From Lineus longissimus (taxonomy: Eukaryota > Nemertea > Pilidiophora > Heteronemertea > Lineidae): a DNA stretch of 64,000 nucleotides. The stretch spans positions 4,960,001 through 5,024,000 of the forward strand of contig NC_088317.1 of the NCBI RefSeq assembly GCF_910592395.1. Reading direction: 5' to 3'. Of this stretch, positions 12,673 to 23,800 are shown in pieces. A model generated the notes under the pieces. The model did no database searches. It saw only the letters and a program-made list of their open reading frames with translations, and was not told where the DNA came from. The translations under genes and the position numbers were made by a program. Within the stretch, counting starts at the first letter, position 1; every line of letters starts with the position of its first letter.

Positions 12673-13735
12673 GCGTCGTCGGCGTCGTCGTCGTCGTCCG
12701 TCGTCCGTTAGCAGGGCACGTTTCGTAACTGTTAGAGCTATTGAGTTGAAACTTGGTACACATGTACCCTTATGTAATGACACCTGGGAGACCAAGTTTC
12801 GGTCCGATTCGTTTCATGGTTTGGCCACCAGGGGGCCAAACGTTAAAAGTGAAAATATGCAATATCTCCCTCAATAGTAGTCGGGAAATTTTGAAGAAAA
12901 TATGGTAGGTACTTCTAGCAAAGGTGCATCATATATCCTCCGAGTTTTTGATTTGACCTCCTTTTCAAGGTCACAGAGGTCAAATGGTGTAAATTGGCCG
13001 TTAGGATGTAACGATGGCACGTTTCTAAACTGCAATGACTATTGATACCAAATTTGGTACACATTTACCCCTTAGTCAGCTGATCTCAGGGACCGAAGTT
13101 TGGTCCAATATGATTCACCACTTGACCACCAGGGGGCAAAATCCAAAAACCTTAAAAATGTGATTATTCCTTAACTTCTTGCCCGATTGCCACCAATTTG
13201 ATATCATGGGTACATCTAACCACCATACAGTATATGTCACACAGGTTTTTAATTTGACCTTCTTGTCAAGGTCACAGAGGTCAAATGGCGTAAATTCGCC
13301 GTCAGGCCGTAACAATGGCACGTTTCTTAACTGCAATGACTATTGATCACAAATTAAGTACACATGTACCCCTTGGTCAGGTGATCTCAGGTACCGAAGT
13401 TTGGTGCGATCTGATTTGCCGTTTGGCCTCCAGGGAGGGGGCCAAATCCTAAATTCTTCAAAATGCCATTATTCCTAGTAATGACTTGCCCGATTGGCAC
13501 CAATTTTATATCATAGGTACATCTAATTCTAACAACCATTCAATGTGTCACCCGGGTCTTCTTTGATTTGACCTACTTTTCAAGGTCACAGAGGTCGAAT
13601 GTACTGTAAATTGGCCATTTTGGGGAAATTGTAATTGCTTGGACCTACATCAAACCTAACACTACATGACACAAGACCATGCTCTTTATCCATCTTTCCT
13701 CCACATGAGGTGAGCACAATGGCCCTGGCCATTTC
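12586..13735 (+). mobile_element. Modular repetitive element with (CGT)n tract
   Basis: It opens with TTTTAGCTCACCTC and the mirrored GAGGTGAGCTTATC, then a CGT-rich tract (12630-12710). Three successive modules of about 300 bp follow, each with an AACT..TTGGTACACATGTACCC-like phrase, GACCACCAGGGGGC, and TCAAGGTCACAGAGGTCA. It closes with GAGGTGAGCACAATGGCCCT. Similar AGCTCACC/GGTGAGC-bounded repeats are, from general knowledge, common in lophotrochozoan and other invertebrate genomes. No transposase frame was seen. The Arg-rich open frames at 12592-12877 are only the CGT tract read as codons. Confidence 0.65.
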
Positions 13736-13929
13736 ATTATGTAAATACAAGCATTCAGAGATGGATTACAGACAAGATTGTACAATATGGCATTCATTAT
13801 AATTACTTTAACATAACAATCAAATTACATTTGCATGTTATTTTCAACACTGTGCATAACAAAGAATTATTTTTTTTTACAAGACATAACTATTTTCACA
13901 ACTGTGGCTTTTTTCATCAACAAACAGCC

Positions 13930-14046
13930 GTCTCTTACAGGACACCTTTGTAAGCAGAACCTCTCTAAAAATTGGTCATTTTCATTCAAGTTGAACTCCG
14001 TCATCAGAATATCTCAGTACCAAGGGTGTCCTTAATAGGGAGCTAT
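13930..14046 (+). mobile_element. Partial copy of the TACAGTGGAACCTC MITE family
   Basis: It carries the family's GGACACC, AGAACCTCTCT and GGGTGTCCTTAATAGGGAG phrases but lacks a clear left terminus. It sits directly beside a fuller copy (14053-14216). Confidence 0.5.
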
Positions 14047-14052
14047 AACGAT

Positions 14053-14216
14053 GAGTAGAACCTCCCTTAGTGGACACCTCTCTATCAAGGACACCCTCTC
14101 TATGAAGGATACATGTTTTGGTCCAAAATTGGCTGTTTCCATTCAATTTGTCCTCTCTAATCAGGACACAACTTGTCAGTCCCGAGGGTGTCCTTAATAG
14201 GGAGCCTATACCGTAC
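14053..14216 (+). mobile_element. MITE of the TACAGTGGAACCTC family (pogo-like ends)
   Basis: The left end is GTAGAACCTCCCTTAGTGG and the right end GTGTCCTTAATAGGGAGCCT. Family terminal repeats (best seen at 15510-15691) read TA-CAGTGGAACCTC..GAGGTTCTACTG-TA, which fits Tc1/mariner-pogo type ends with TA target duplication. That assignment is inference from the ends only. Confidence 0.65.
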
Positions 14217-14574
14217 TTTTGATGAGCGTAAAGTCACACACATCACAAGCGGTCAGAGCTCCATAAACAACCCTGTTTCACCAAAGAAATAGATGAAGTA
14301 TCACTGAGAATACTCGAAACCCATCCTGAAATGATAAGGGACTCGCCAAAAATAGTCATCCTGGAAGAAACGTCAAGGATCAAACTTCAAGCTTTTTGAA
14401 ATATTGGCAGTTCTAGATTCCATACCTGACCGAGGAGGACGGGCCTTTACAGTTATTCTAGGCGAGTTACTCTCAATTCAGATGATAAATCACGAGTGAC
14501 CCATTGCAAGTGACACAAAAATATACCTAGATGAAACAGAAGAATAATTTAACACCCATAACACAGTTTTTACA

Positions 14575-14815
14575 GTCGGAAACAAGAAACAAATAACCAC
14601 AGATGAAGAACAGGTAAATAAAATGTTGCAATTCCAACATAGTTGAAATTAATCTTCACAAGAAACCAGAAACCATAGATGAAGAACAGGTAAATGAACT
14701 ATCGCAATTCCAACATTGTTGAAAATAATCTTTACAAGAAACCAGAAACCACAGATGAAGAACAGGTAAATGAAATATTGCAATTCCAACAAAGTTAAAA
14801 ATAATCTTTAAAATT
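14575..14815. repeat. About 80-bp tandem repeat, three copies
   Basis: The recurring phrases are AGATGAAGAACAGGTAAAT, GCAATTCCAACA and ACAAGAAACCAGAAACCA. The minus-strand open frame 14656-14922 is formed by the repeat. Confidence 0.75.
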
Positions 14816-14819
14816 GATG

Positions 14820-15505
14820 TTCGCGCTTTCTGTTTGACTGATAGCTCATTTTTGGCACCATTAGCACAGGATGTGGCGAAAAAAAATGCCCTGCTCATTA
14901 AAATACGTAATCTCAATCTCATTTAACGTTTATGATCAACTTAACATTGCATCTTTTGAACACCCTGAAGGAAATAAATACTAGACTTCACCAAGTATCA
15001 TTTCCGAGATCGAGATTTCAAGATTTTTAAAACATTGTATCAGAGTTTAAAATATTTGTACGCTGGAGACAACAAACAACCCTGTGAACTAATCATGCGT
15101 ATGAATGATTGGCATCATTCATGTACAGGTTGTGGAAAGTATCACACTCGACAACTTTAAAACCATTTTCATGGAATAATGATATGTTTGATTAGTCAAA
15201 AAAGATAAGTCTGCACCAAGCAGTTTTATAAGTAATCTCATTTTAAGATCTATCTTGGGTAACCAATCAAATGTCCTCCAGACAAAATACCATTTTCAAA
15301 TTATAAAAGCGAGGACATTTTTACCCCAGCTGACTTGGGACAATTTGACTGGAGGACGTTTCGACTGGACACCCAAACTGGCAGGCACAACATTAATCTC
15401 ACTGCAAACATCACATTTCCTTCTATTCAAGAATTACATTTGTGAGAAATAAGGCCAAAAAAGATGTGCCCATGCAATATTCATGAAATATCAGTACAGA
15501 AGAGG
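14820..15505. other. No gene recognised
   Basis: AT-rich sequence without a supported exon or repeat. Confidence 0.4.
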
Positions 15506-15509
15506 AACA

Positions 15510-15691
15510 TACAGTGGAACCTCCCTTAGCGGACACCTCACTATCAAGGACAACCTCTCTATTAAGGACAGTAGTTTCGGTCCCAAATTGGTTGTTTCCA
15601 TTGAATTCGACCTCTCTAATGAGGACACCTCTCTATTAAGGACACCATATGTCAGTCCAGAAGGTGTCCTTAATAGAGAGGTTCTACTGTA
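15510..15691 (+). mobile_element. Full-length MITE of the TACAGTGGAACCTC family
   Basis: TA at 15510-15511 and 15690-15691 flanks the inverted ends CAGTGGAACCTC and GAGGTTCTACTG. The internal body is itself partly palindromic, with the recurring phrases CTATTAAGGACA and TGTCCTTAATAGAGAGG. It is the clearest copy in the window. Other copies or fragments lie at 14053, 17580, 27648, 28088, 30072, 35720, 58335 and 61030/61385. Confidence 0.8.
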
Positions 15692-16600
15692 CTTGTAATG
15701 ATGTTGACTTCAACTTCAGAATAAGAGGCACTCTGTGGTAAACAGACAGGTAGTGCATTCGATTACTGGCACAGCGCTTGACGAAATCCCTATCTCGTGG
15801 CTTGATATATATGCCCAGTTCGATTACATATGCCCAGTTCGATTACATAGCGCTTTGAGAGATCCCTATCTCGCGCCTTGATAAGCCTCGATGCCCAGTT
15901 GGAGCGAGAATGTCAGCGACAAACATTTTTCGCTGACCTTATTGACAACATTTTCCACTTGTTTATTTTAAACATCTTCCAGTGTCCTTTTTATTTTTGT
16001 CAAAGAACTGCATCAAGCAAAAGATTGTCTGCGCGTAAAATGGACAATAATGAACACTGTTAAGGCTGACAATAAATTTTCACTTAGTCACAGAGGTCAA
16101 TTTTTAAATGTTTTATGGTAATTTTCGTAGTATTTTCCCCAATTGTACTGTGGCTAGTGCTGGCAGAAATCCTGTAACAGTTTTATTGCAAATATTTCTT
16201 ACTTTTTCATTTGATGGTAAAACTTTTAAGGGTTATCTGGACATGGTTTTTCCTGATTAATTTTGGGTATTGCCAATAATGAAAACACCACTTATGCTTT
16301 TTAAGGGTTTTTGTATGTGTTCCAAGAACAAGAACCTTGACATTCGTGTGACGTCAAATGACCAAAAAATTTCGCTGTACATGTTGGACAACCTCCACGG
16401 AGACTGAAATTGTGACGTCATTCTCGACATAACATCATTTGAGCTCAATTAATAGGTCATGACTGACGTCACATTTTTTGGATCCCTTTCTTAGGAATTG
16501 TGGTAGCAACCTAACTTTTGACAAGTTTGATGTAAAAACTTTGGAAAATGTGTGGCAATATCACAAATAATGTTTGGCATTTGATAAAATTGACATTAAA
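15692..16600. other. 3' flank of the MPDU1-like gene; no gene
   Basis: A short duplicated phrase (ATGCCCAGTTCGATTACATA) sits at 15812-15850 between two related CCCTATCTCG segments. Three perfect TGACGTCA octamers lie at 16349-16356, 16413-16420 and 16464-16471. A possible minus-strand polyadenylation signal (AATAAA read on the minus strand) is at 16604-16609, about 55 bases past the MPDU1 stop, and another at 16182-16187. Confidence 0.4.
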
Positions 16601-16663
16601 ATATTTATTGATTCAGGTTTCTCTGTCCACATAACCCCTTTAGCTATCACCCTGTATAATGAA

Positions 16664-18829
16664 TTACTCTGCTTTTGTTTTGGCTGTTTTTCCCCAGTAG
16701 TATAACAGTTGAGCAACTAAGATACCATTACATGTCGTCGCCACGACATAGGTGAGGATGATTAGTGTGTCACCCGTCTCCTGGATCGAGGTGAAGATTC
16801 TTGCAAACGCACCGAGGAAGAGGAGCATGAGAGTTATGGCCGAGAGCTGACCAGTGCTGCCTTGCTGGAAGTTCTGGAATGCCTGGATTAACTGCAAGAA
16901 AGAGAAAATACGTTAAGTGGGAAGGTAGTGCAAAAGGGTACTAAACACAAAAATCTTTGCGGCCATTTTAGTTTGTGGTTTTGTAAAATTTCACTTTTCG
17001 CGTACTCTTAATTTAGCATTTTGACAAACCATAACAGTTATTTCATTTTCAATTAGTTTTTCACAGCCAGATTTTTTTTATTTTTTCATATGGTGTCCCT
17101 TATCTCTCTCTGGAGGAAACACTGCTTGTACATATAATTCTTTGGACTTCCTGGTTTAAAATAGAAATCTGCAGAACTTGAAAATGTAACAAAATGTAAG
17201 GCTTTTCCCCTCATTGAGGCTTTTGGATTGTTTCTAGTGTACACTAGCACCAGGATCGATACACACCCCTGCTAGGTGACAATGGAAAGGCTCGACTTTA
17301 ATGATAAAAAATGATACATGACATTATCATTTTATCATTATAACTTACTTTACTAACGACAATAACAGGCACATTGCCTGCTTGCAGGAGCGCCAGCATC
17401 TTGACGGGTACAGCGGGGGACAACAGAAATGCCATGACAGCCGATATCACCGCCGAGAAGACAAGACTTAGGCCTAGCTGGTCACTAAACACAAGGACGA
17501 GGAACCCTATGGTGGCCGTCTGGATAATGAGGAAGAAACCCTCACCATAGGAACTGCAAGAGATAACATATTTACATTATTACTGAGGAACCGCCCTTAG
17601 CGGACGCCCTCTCTATCAAGGACACTGCATTTGGTAACTAAACCATCCATTCCATTGAAATTTTCCTCTCTAATCAGGACGCCTCTCTAGTAAGGACAGC
17701 ATTTGTCAGTCCCAATAATTTGTCCCTCTAATAGAGAGGTTTTACTTCATTTGACTTTAATTTCATTCTTGCTGTACATTACTGCCAATACCAGTTTGAG
17801 TCCTTATTGAAATGATTTATCATGCACCTCATCATAAAGAGGTTTGGGTACTTTCCTTAAACCTTTATCAGACTCAACTGGACTTGTGATATTGTCCGTA
17901 AAACAAAATCTATTGATGAATCGGTGTGGCTTTCAAGGAACTCAAATTCCTGGTAGTTAGCAACAAATTTGACGGGTAACTCTGATGAGACTTAAAGGGA
18001 CAACACAGGCAGCAGCTCGGCAAGCAAGATAAAGTCACACATAGTCACCAATAGGGGTCTCTCATATCTCACTGTACGTCGAAATGATTCACGATTGTAC
18101 AAGGAATATATCTAGTGCCGAGTCTGCATGACCACGGCAAGGCCCCTTACTGTGTTTACCAGTCACTTGAAGATAGCCAAATTAGCCCCTCTGCTGTTGT
18201 CTACAGTGCCCCTTTAAAGCATGATCGCTTGTTACGAAGTGTCTATGCCAGGGCAAGTAAATGATCCCACACAGACTGTGGACAGTACCCTATAGTGGAC
18301 TCGCACACCTCTGGCAAAAATCAACTACAGCTAAGATGCCGGTAATGATCATCAAATGATGATGAGCCAACAAGAGAACTGACATTACCTGAATGGATAG
18401 CCTTGGGCAAAACCGTATGCAGCATTTCCTGAAATTGCCACCAACTCCAGAATAACACTTGTCATGCTAATTCCTTGTCCACTCTTCGCCACAAAAATCT
18501 TTATGATTTGTGGTAATTTTACTGGGAAAGAGACAAATGATTGCATTTAAAGAATTTCATTTCAAAACATGACATGATCGACAGACATGTACATGTACAC
18601 TCTGGTGGTAAGAAGGTCGATAATTTTTCAATAGAAAAACAATATGTTCTGAACAGCTGTTAGTTTTAATGGTCTGGTGGTCAAGTAAAAATCTAATCTG
18701 ACATGGACTCAGGTTTTCTTAGCTAGGAAAAGGAGTGCACACCACATTCACTGGACAACTTACCTAGAATTGATCCAAGAATGATCCCAAAGCCAAGACA
18801 TTTGCTTATGAAGATTTTCAGGCATGCAA
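16664..18829 (-). CDS. MPDU1: MPDU1-like (mannose-P-dolichol utilization defect 1) gene, 5' exon missing
   Basis: Four joined minus-strand coding exons are readable: 18829-18764, 18521-18389, 17553-17349 and 16891-16664 (TAA). All have GT donors and AG acceptors, and the phases agree throughout. They encode about 209 residues against roughly 247 in vertebrate MPDU1, so about 35-40 N-terminal residues, on one or more exons upstream of 18829, were not found. Family hallmarks seen include [43 protein letters not shown], and GQLSAIT followed by [12 protein letters not shown] and LLYYW. Predicted segments are strongly hydrophobic, as expected for a multi-pass PQ-loop membrane protein. The family is needed in the ER for use of dolichol-phosphate-mannose and -glucose in glycosylation and GPI anchors; that role is known for the family and inferred here. 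Introns contain a MITE (17580-17752) and another short inverted-repeat element (17991-18216). It is divergent from the LRR gene. Confidence 0.92.
17580..17752 (-). mobile_element. MITE of the TACAGTGGAACCTC family in an MPDU1 intron
   Basis: The ends GAGGAACCGCCCTTAGCGG and CTAATAGAGAGGTTTTACTT match the family, with more divergence than the 15510 copy. It lies just upstream (in gene sense) of exon 17553-17349. Its orientation is not meaningful because the element is near-palindromic. Confidence 0.6.
17991..18216 (-). mobile_element. About 220-bp inverted-repeat element (AAGGGGACTATAGGCAG family)
   Basis: Reverse-complement relative of copies at 32575-32785 and 46552-46770. Shared phrases (on this strand reversed) are GGGTCTCTCATATC, AATGATTCACG and GATAAAGTCACACATAGTC. 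Ends read TTAAAGGGACA..TGCCCCTTTAA. It lies in an MPDU1 intron. Confidence 0.6.
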
Positions 18830-19409
18830 CTGAAAAAAAACAACAAAATAAAGCAGGTGATTTCAATCACCGGTTTCCAACTATTATAACTATTCACTCA
18901 GTCGCTGTACTCTTTACTTGCGAGGGGGAGTGACTCGGTCACTATCAGTTATCATCCGATAAATAGAAATTATAAAACCCCTGTACTGGCTGTAGGCCTA
19001 CATCTACATCTACATAGTACATCTACATGCATACGTGAAGTGTCCGAAATTAGGTAGAGACATTGTTTCATTTCGTATTCTGGAGGCACATCATGCCATG
19101 AAACATCAAAAGGGTAATAATACAATTCTAAAACATATGGTACCATGAAAGAAGTTGAATTCCACCAAAACTTCATTGTAACAAGGTTGTGGAAGTAGGA
19201 TTTGAATCCACGGAACCAAAAAATTCGTGCTGTTGCCGGCCATTTTGGCGATTTGTTACATCCTCGATCTGCACATTGAGGTATGCCGGAGTTCTTCTTG
19301 TAATAACAGGTGACGCCACGGTGGCGTAATAACAGATGATGCCACGCCAGGCCGTCTCGCAGCAAAAACCGGCCACACATGCTGCAACATTGCCTGATGC
19401 CGTTTACAC

Positions 19410-20460
19410 GCGTGTCACTTGTTGCAGGCAAATTTGCACCGTGTGGTGCAGGCTTTGGGTTGGTGAGTTTTTCTCAAATGTACGCGATGATGAATTCCCC
19501 CATTAACAGGACGTAACATCTATTTTAAAATCCGTTTCCAAAGTGATTCAATCAATCAATCAACAATGTCTTATAGAGCGCCAAACTCCAGGTAAACCTG
19601 CTCAAGGCGCTACCTCCCCACCAAGAAATGCTTCCTCGAACAGCCAGGATTTTAGGAGTCGTTTAAAAGCAAGCAGCGCGTCCGCCCCCCTGATGTGCTC
19701 CGGTAGGGCATTCCACAACCGGGGACCACATGATGAGAAGCAGCGGTCACCGAATCTTGATATTGTGATTGCATGAGGACAATCCATTTGTGTCGTATAT
19801 CACTGGAAACGCCCGATTCCCCTGATTCTGCAGGATGTTAAATCGGGCATTTTATTTTTTTAAATAAATCATAAGCGTCGTATTTGCTCCTAGCTCTGTT
19901 CACCATCCCTAATGGCAATATTGCCAATTGGTCCGGACAATCACGGAAAAAACCCAAATATTATACATTTCTTCCAAAATAATTCTTACAGTGACCATTC
20001 TCCCGCGAAAGACAGTTGCTTACGCTACACAAAAATCAAAAAAAATCGAGGGTCAACCATTGAACTTTTGAGATATGCTGAATTTTGTACAAATCAGCGA
20101 AAAACGCACCAACTGGCACTGGACGGCACTTCAACACGGGGCCGACGCACATCCCAAGTTCACTGTACATGCACATACATCGGCAACAACAGTAAAATGC
20201 GTAGTTTCTTGTTAGTAGAGCTCCAGGTTTCAGAAACTCCAACAGCAGTTGTTTTGGCAAAGACATGTCTTTTTTAAAATTTAGAAATAAAATGCCTGAT
20301 TTAACATCCTGCAGAATCAGGGCAATCGGGCGTTTCCAGTGATATACGACACAAATGGGTTGTTCTCATGCAATCAATTTGGAAACGGATTTTAAAATAG
20401 ATGTTACGTCCTGTTAATGGCATTTGGGAAAAACTCCCTAACGAGACCTGTGACACGTGT
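19410..20460. mobile_element. Fold-back element interrupted by a LINE fragment
   Basis: Two pairs of inverted arms are present. Outer arms are 19501-19546 and 20375-20420 (ATTAACAGGACGTAACATC..CCGTTTCCAAA and its reverse complement). Inner arms are 19769-19862 and 20281-20378 (containing TGTGTCGTATATCACTGG and GCCCGATT..CCTGATTCTGCAGG). Weaker similarity may extend the arms outward to about 19410 and 20460. The left arm is split by the non-LTR fragment 19541-19770. Enclosed open frames show no known domain. Confidence 0.7.
19541..19770 (-). mobile_element. 5'-truncated non-LTR retrotransposon 3' end
   Basis: On the minus strand the sequence encodes the typical C-terminal tail of LINE reverse transcriptases: FGDRCFSSCGPRLWNALPEH, followed by FKRLLKSWLFEEAF. 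It is followed by a short ATTG-repeat tail (plus-strand CAATCAATCAATCAA at 19549-19563). The fragment is flanked by GTGATT on both sides, a likely six-base target-site duplication, and interrupts one arm of the surrounding fold-back element. Clade (CR1/L2/jockey-like) cannot be fixed from so short a piece. Confidence 0.8.
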
Positions 20461-20849
20461 GACGAAATGGGATTCCCATAACCTCATTCGTATGAATAAA
20501 TTATGAAGCGTGTGCCAAATATGGGAAACAAAAAGGCGTCGCCTGGTGTGAAAAAAAGAAATCGCGTTGCCAACACTGCAGAAAGATGCACGGCGGAGTA
20601 AATATTTGCGATTGTCACCAGAAGGATCGGTCAGCAAAACAATACTTTTGCAAAACTAAATAGGTTTGTGGTCATTGCAATCATAAAAATAATGTTTTAA
20701 ACCATACATTTAGGTTATTAAGTCATGTTAATGACTTGGGTTCTTTCAAGTTAAGGCCTAAATCTCTGCGGCGCTTTATCGTTTTAATGGTCTGTAGCTA
20801 TTGTAATCAGAGAAGCGCAAAAGAGGCTGCGCACCCGTCTATCTGTCTA

Positions 20850-20863
20850 TTGTTATGGCAACA
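20850..20863 (+). promoter_or_regulatory. RFX X-box-like motif before the LRR gene start codon
   Basis: ATTGTTATGGCAAC fits the RFX X-box (typical GTTGCCATGGCAAC) with a perfect right half-site. It ends eight bases before the ATG at 20872. X-boxes near transcription starts commonly mark ciliary genes. Function here is inference. Confidence 0.45.
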
Positions 20864-20871
20864 GCGTCAAA

Positions 20872-23800
20872 ATGGCTTCCGGGGTGCAGGTTCGCCCAGA
20901 ACCGGTGAGAAAACACTGAATAAAGCTTACGCAGGGCCATAACTTCGGATGAATGGTTGAATTGAGGACTGGCATGTATCCTCTGTTACCCGTCACCATT
21001 TGGACAAAGACTGACATCCCAAACCTCAGTCAAATAATGAAATAAGTGAAATTATATTGAAAAAATTGGTAGGCCTATTCCTAGTTCCTAAACCAGATCC
21101 ACCCCCAGGTCCAGAAATAATCATGTGACGTGTCATGACTCATGTTCAATGATGATGTTGGGGGGGAGGGTGACTTTAGTCTTTCAGCTTTCAAACCATA
21201 AAACGATGGCCTGCATGCTTGGCGGTGGGTCCTCTGGCTCTGTACTGTATCAGAGTGTATGCTGATTCATGCGGATTGCCACACGACTGAGGACCCCACG
21301 TCCAGAGGAAGGGCTGTTTTATTCAGCGGTGGGCAACTGTATCACCTGACATTGCTGAAAAATGTGTTTTTCATGCAGATTTGATTGGGCAAAAGTTGTG
21401 TTCGCCCACCCCCCCCCCCCCCCAGATCAAAAAGTTATGGCCCTGGAAGTTGAACCCCTTCCCTTGCCCTGCTGCACTTCGAAAAAACCGAAACATTGTC
21501 ACTTGCCGTCTTTGCGAACTGTCACATGACTGTCCAATTAATGAATTTTTATTCTTGTCAATTTATTCGATACTGTTATTATTTTGTTAGGTGAACATGC
21601 AAGACCTCCCAGGACTGAAAACCAAGAAAGGGGCAGCTGCAGGACGACTGTTACGAAAACCAAGAGCACCAACGCATTCCTTCTCCACAAGTCAGCAGTC
21701 AGCACATCCGTTTCTAAACCCTAAGGAAGTTCTCAACAATGCTGAGCTTCCAGATGACTGGGACTGTCTTTCACAATTCACGCCAAGCGTTGTCCCAAGT
21801 TTGGCATCGCCACCTCCTTCTGAGTATAACAGAAGGAACCAATCCGGACCCGGACTATCCCCGAATAGACTCAAGCAAAATGACTTGACACTCAGTCCCG
21901 TAGTGTCGCCACTCGCCAGAAGACGCATCCAAAAAAATGACCAAAAATACATTCTCGATCCTGTGTATAGTAACAGCAGGGAAAGATCGAGTCAGTCAAA
22001 TACACTGCAGGATGCTACTGGACCAGGATATGTTGAGGGCGAAAATCTTGTGAAACCTTTCAAGCCAAGAGGGCCTGAGGGATTCCCAATGCGTGTGCAT
22101 AGACAGCCTCCCGATCTTCATTACGATCTTCTATGGGACGAAGACGACTTGAAATACTTTCCTACACCACTTTTCACTCTCAACGAGTTTCTTCTGCACG
22201 TGTCGCAAGTTCAAAGTCTTCCGCTAAAACAACTTCAGAAGGTTGTCCTCTCTCGGCACAATTATAAGAAACTCACCAAGTTATTAGCGAAGAAGCATTT
22301 GCCAAAGTCGAAACATGTTACGAGTGTAAACTTTAATGAACAATGTAAGTATCACATCTCGACCCATCAAGGGTTAAAGAGTCAATAGAAAGCATTTAAA
22401 ATCATTCAAAATACAGTTTACCTGTTAGACACCAGCGATATAATTTAAAACTGACTAAATTTTTGTGCAGAATGATTGCCATATTACATCAGGCATTTTA
22501 ATCAGCCGTTCAAGGGAAAAACATCTTGGCGCCAAAAACAGACGTCGGCCATGTTGGCAAAAATGACGTCATACCAAGTAAATCCAAGAAAGACATCAAG
22601 GAGACGCCGACGGTCAGGCACCTTAAAAAATTACGCACTTTGTCGCAACAGATGTCGTTATGATGTAATATACAATCTCGTCATAACATGGAAATGACGG
22701 TCTCCTTTCAGTACGTGTGTGTTGGGCTGCGACCTTGTAATCTCTCGCTCGTTGTGTAGCTAACAGCTAGGATACTATAGGAAGAAAACCAACTCGTCAA
22801 TATTCAAAACACCCTCCTAAAATCGCACTAAAAGAATTAAGTTTATTTGTGTGAAACACCTTCTATTTTCAAGTGGAGGACATCCCCGCAGTCCATCCCC
22901 GGGTACCCAACCAACAGCTACTGATAGAGATGGCATCTCTGGTCAAAGAGCAGCTTAAAGAAGCATTGAATACAGATGTGAGGGCCGTCATTAAGCCGCT
23001 ACCGAAGTACAAATCACCGTATAAACCTGGTGAAGGACCTCATACGGAAATTGTAATATTTGAAGAAGGAAAAGAGGGAAGGGTGGTCCGATTCAGCGGG
23101 TGAGTGCAAAAAATAGAATATTGTGTTGACAGCATACTGATGATTACATATGAATAAAGACTAGCAAATGCTTTTACTCCGGTTTTGTACAGGAAGGCCT
23201 AGTGTAAATGTACATGGAGATTTAGATAAAAGCATTTCCTAGTCTTTATTCATATCACCCATTATTAACTCTATAATTTGATGAACAATTTTTAGAAATT
23301 TGTGATTGGGGTAGTGCAGTTGGCCTATTGGTCTATAGAAGTGAAGTACCAGACCTTTAGTACTTGCTACTGTCCGCCTGTGCAGGGTCTTTTAGAGCCC
23401 TGGCTGAGGCACTAGATAAAACAGACCACAACAATGTCCCAGCCGAATGGAGCTTTCGCTGGTTTGGTGAAGGGAATAACAGTTAGGCAATCGCAGCTCT
23501 CCGATATTCTGACACGAGTCATTTTATAGCGATATATTGTGACTGCATGTAATTTTTCTGTTGTAGGAGTGAGAGCCAAAGCGATGTCTTGCGTAAGAGC
23601 CAAAGTAGGGACAATCTGTTCAATGCAGCGACAGCACGGTTCTTCCAAGGTGGTCCAAGGAGTAACTCACCTTTTGGTAAGTATCAAGTTTATATCGTGT
23701 TAAATTATCAAAATCACTAGCAAATTACCCGTTGATGTGTGGTTTGCATTTGGCTCAAGTTTTGTCACTAACGCTGGCATTAACTTAACAAGATGTTAAG

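Noticed and set aside
12592-12877. Arginine-rich ORFs on both strands
   Set aside because: Direct translation of the CGT/CGA tract inside a repeat element.
18970-19431. 153-codon minus-strand ORF upstream of MPDU1
   Set aside because: No resemblance to the MPDU1 N-terminus, no in-phase donor to join exon 18829-18764, and it runs through repeat-like sequence.
19904-19950. Possible MPDU1 first exon ending IRDV at a GT donor
   Set aside because: An in-frame stop lies just upstream, no Met precedes it, and it sits within the fold-back element.
20918-20945. Minus-strand ATGGCCCTGC|GTAAGC as an MPDU1 start exon
   Set aside because: It would give only three residues before the known exons and omit the conserved N-terminal region.
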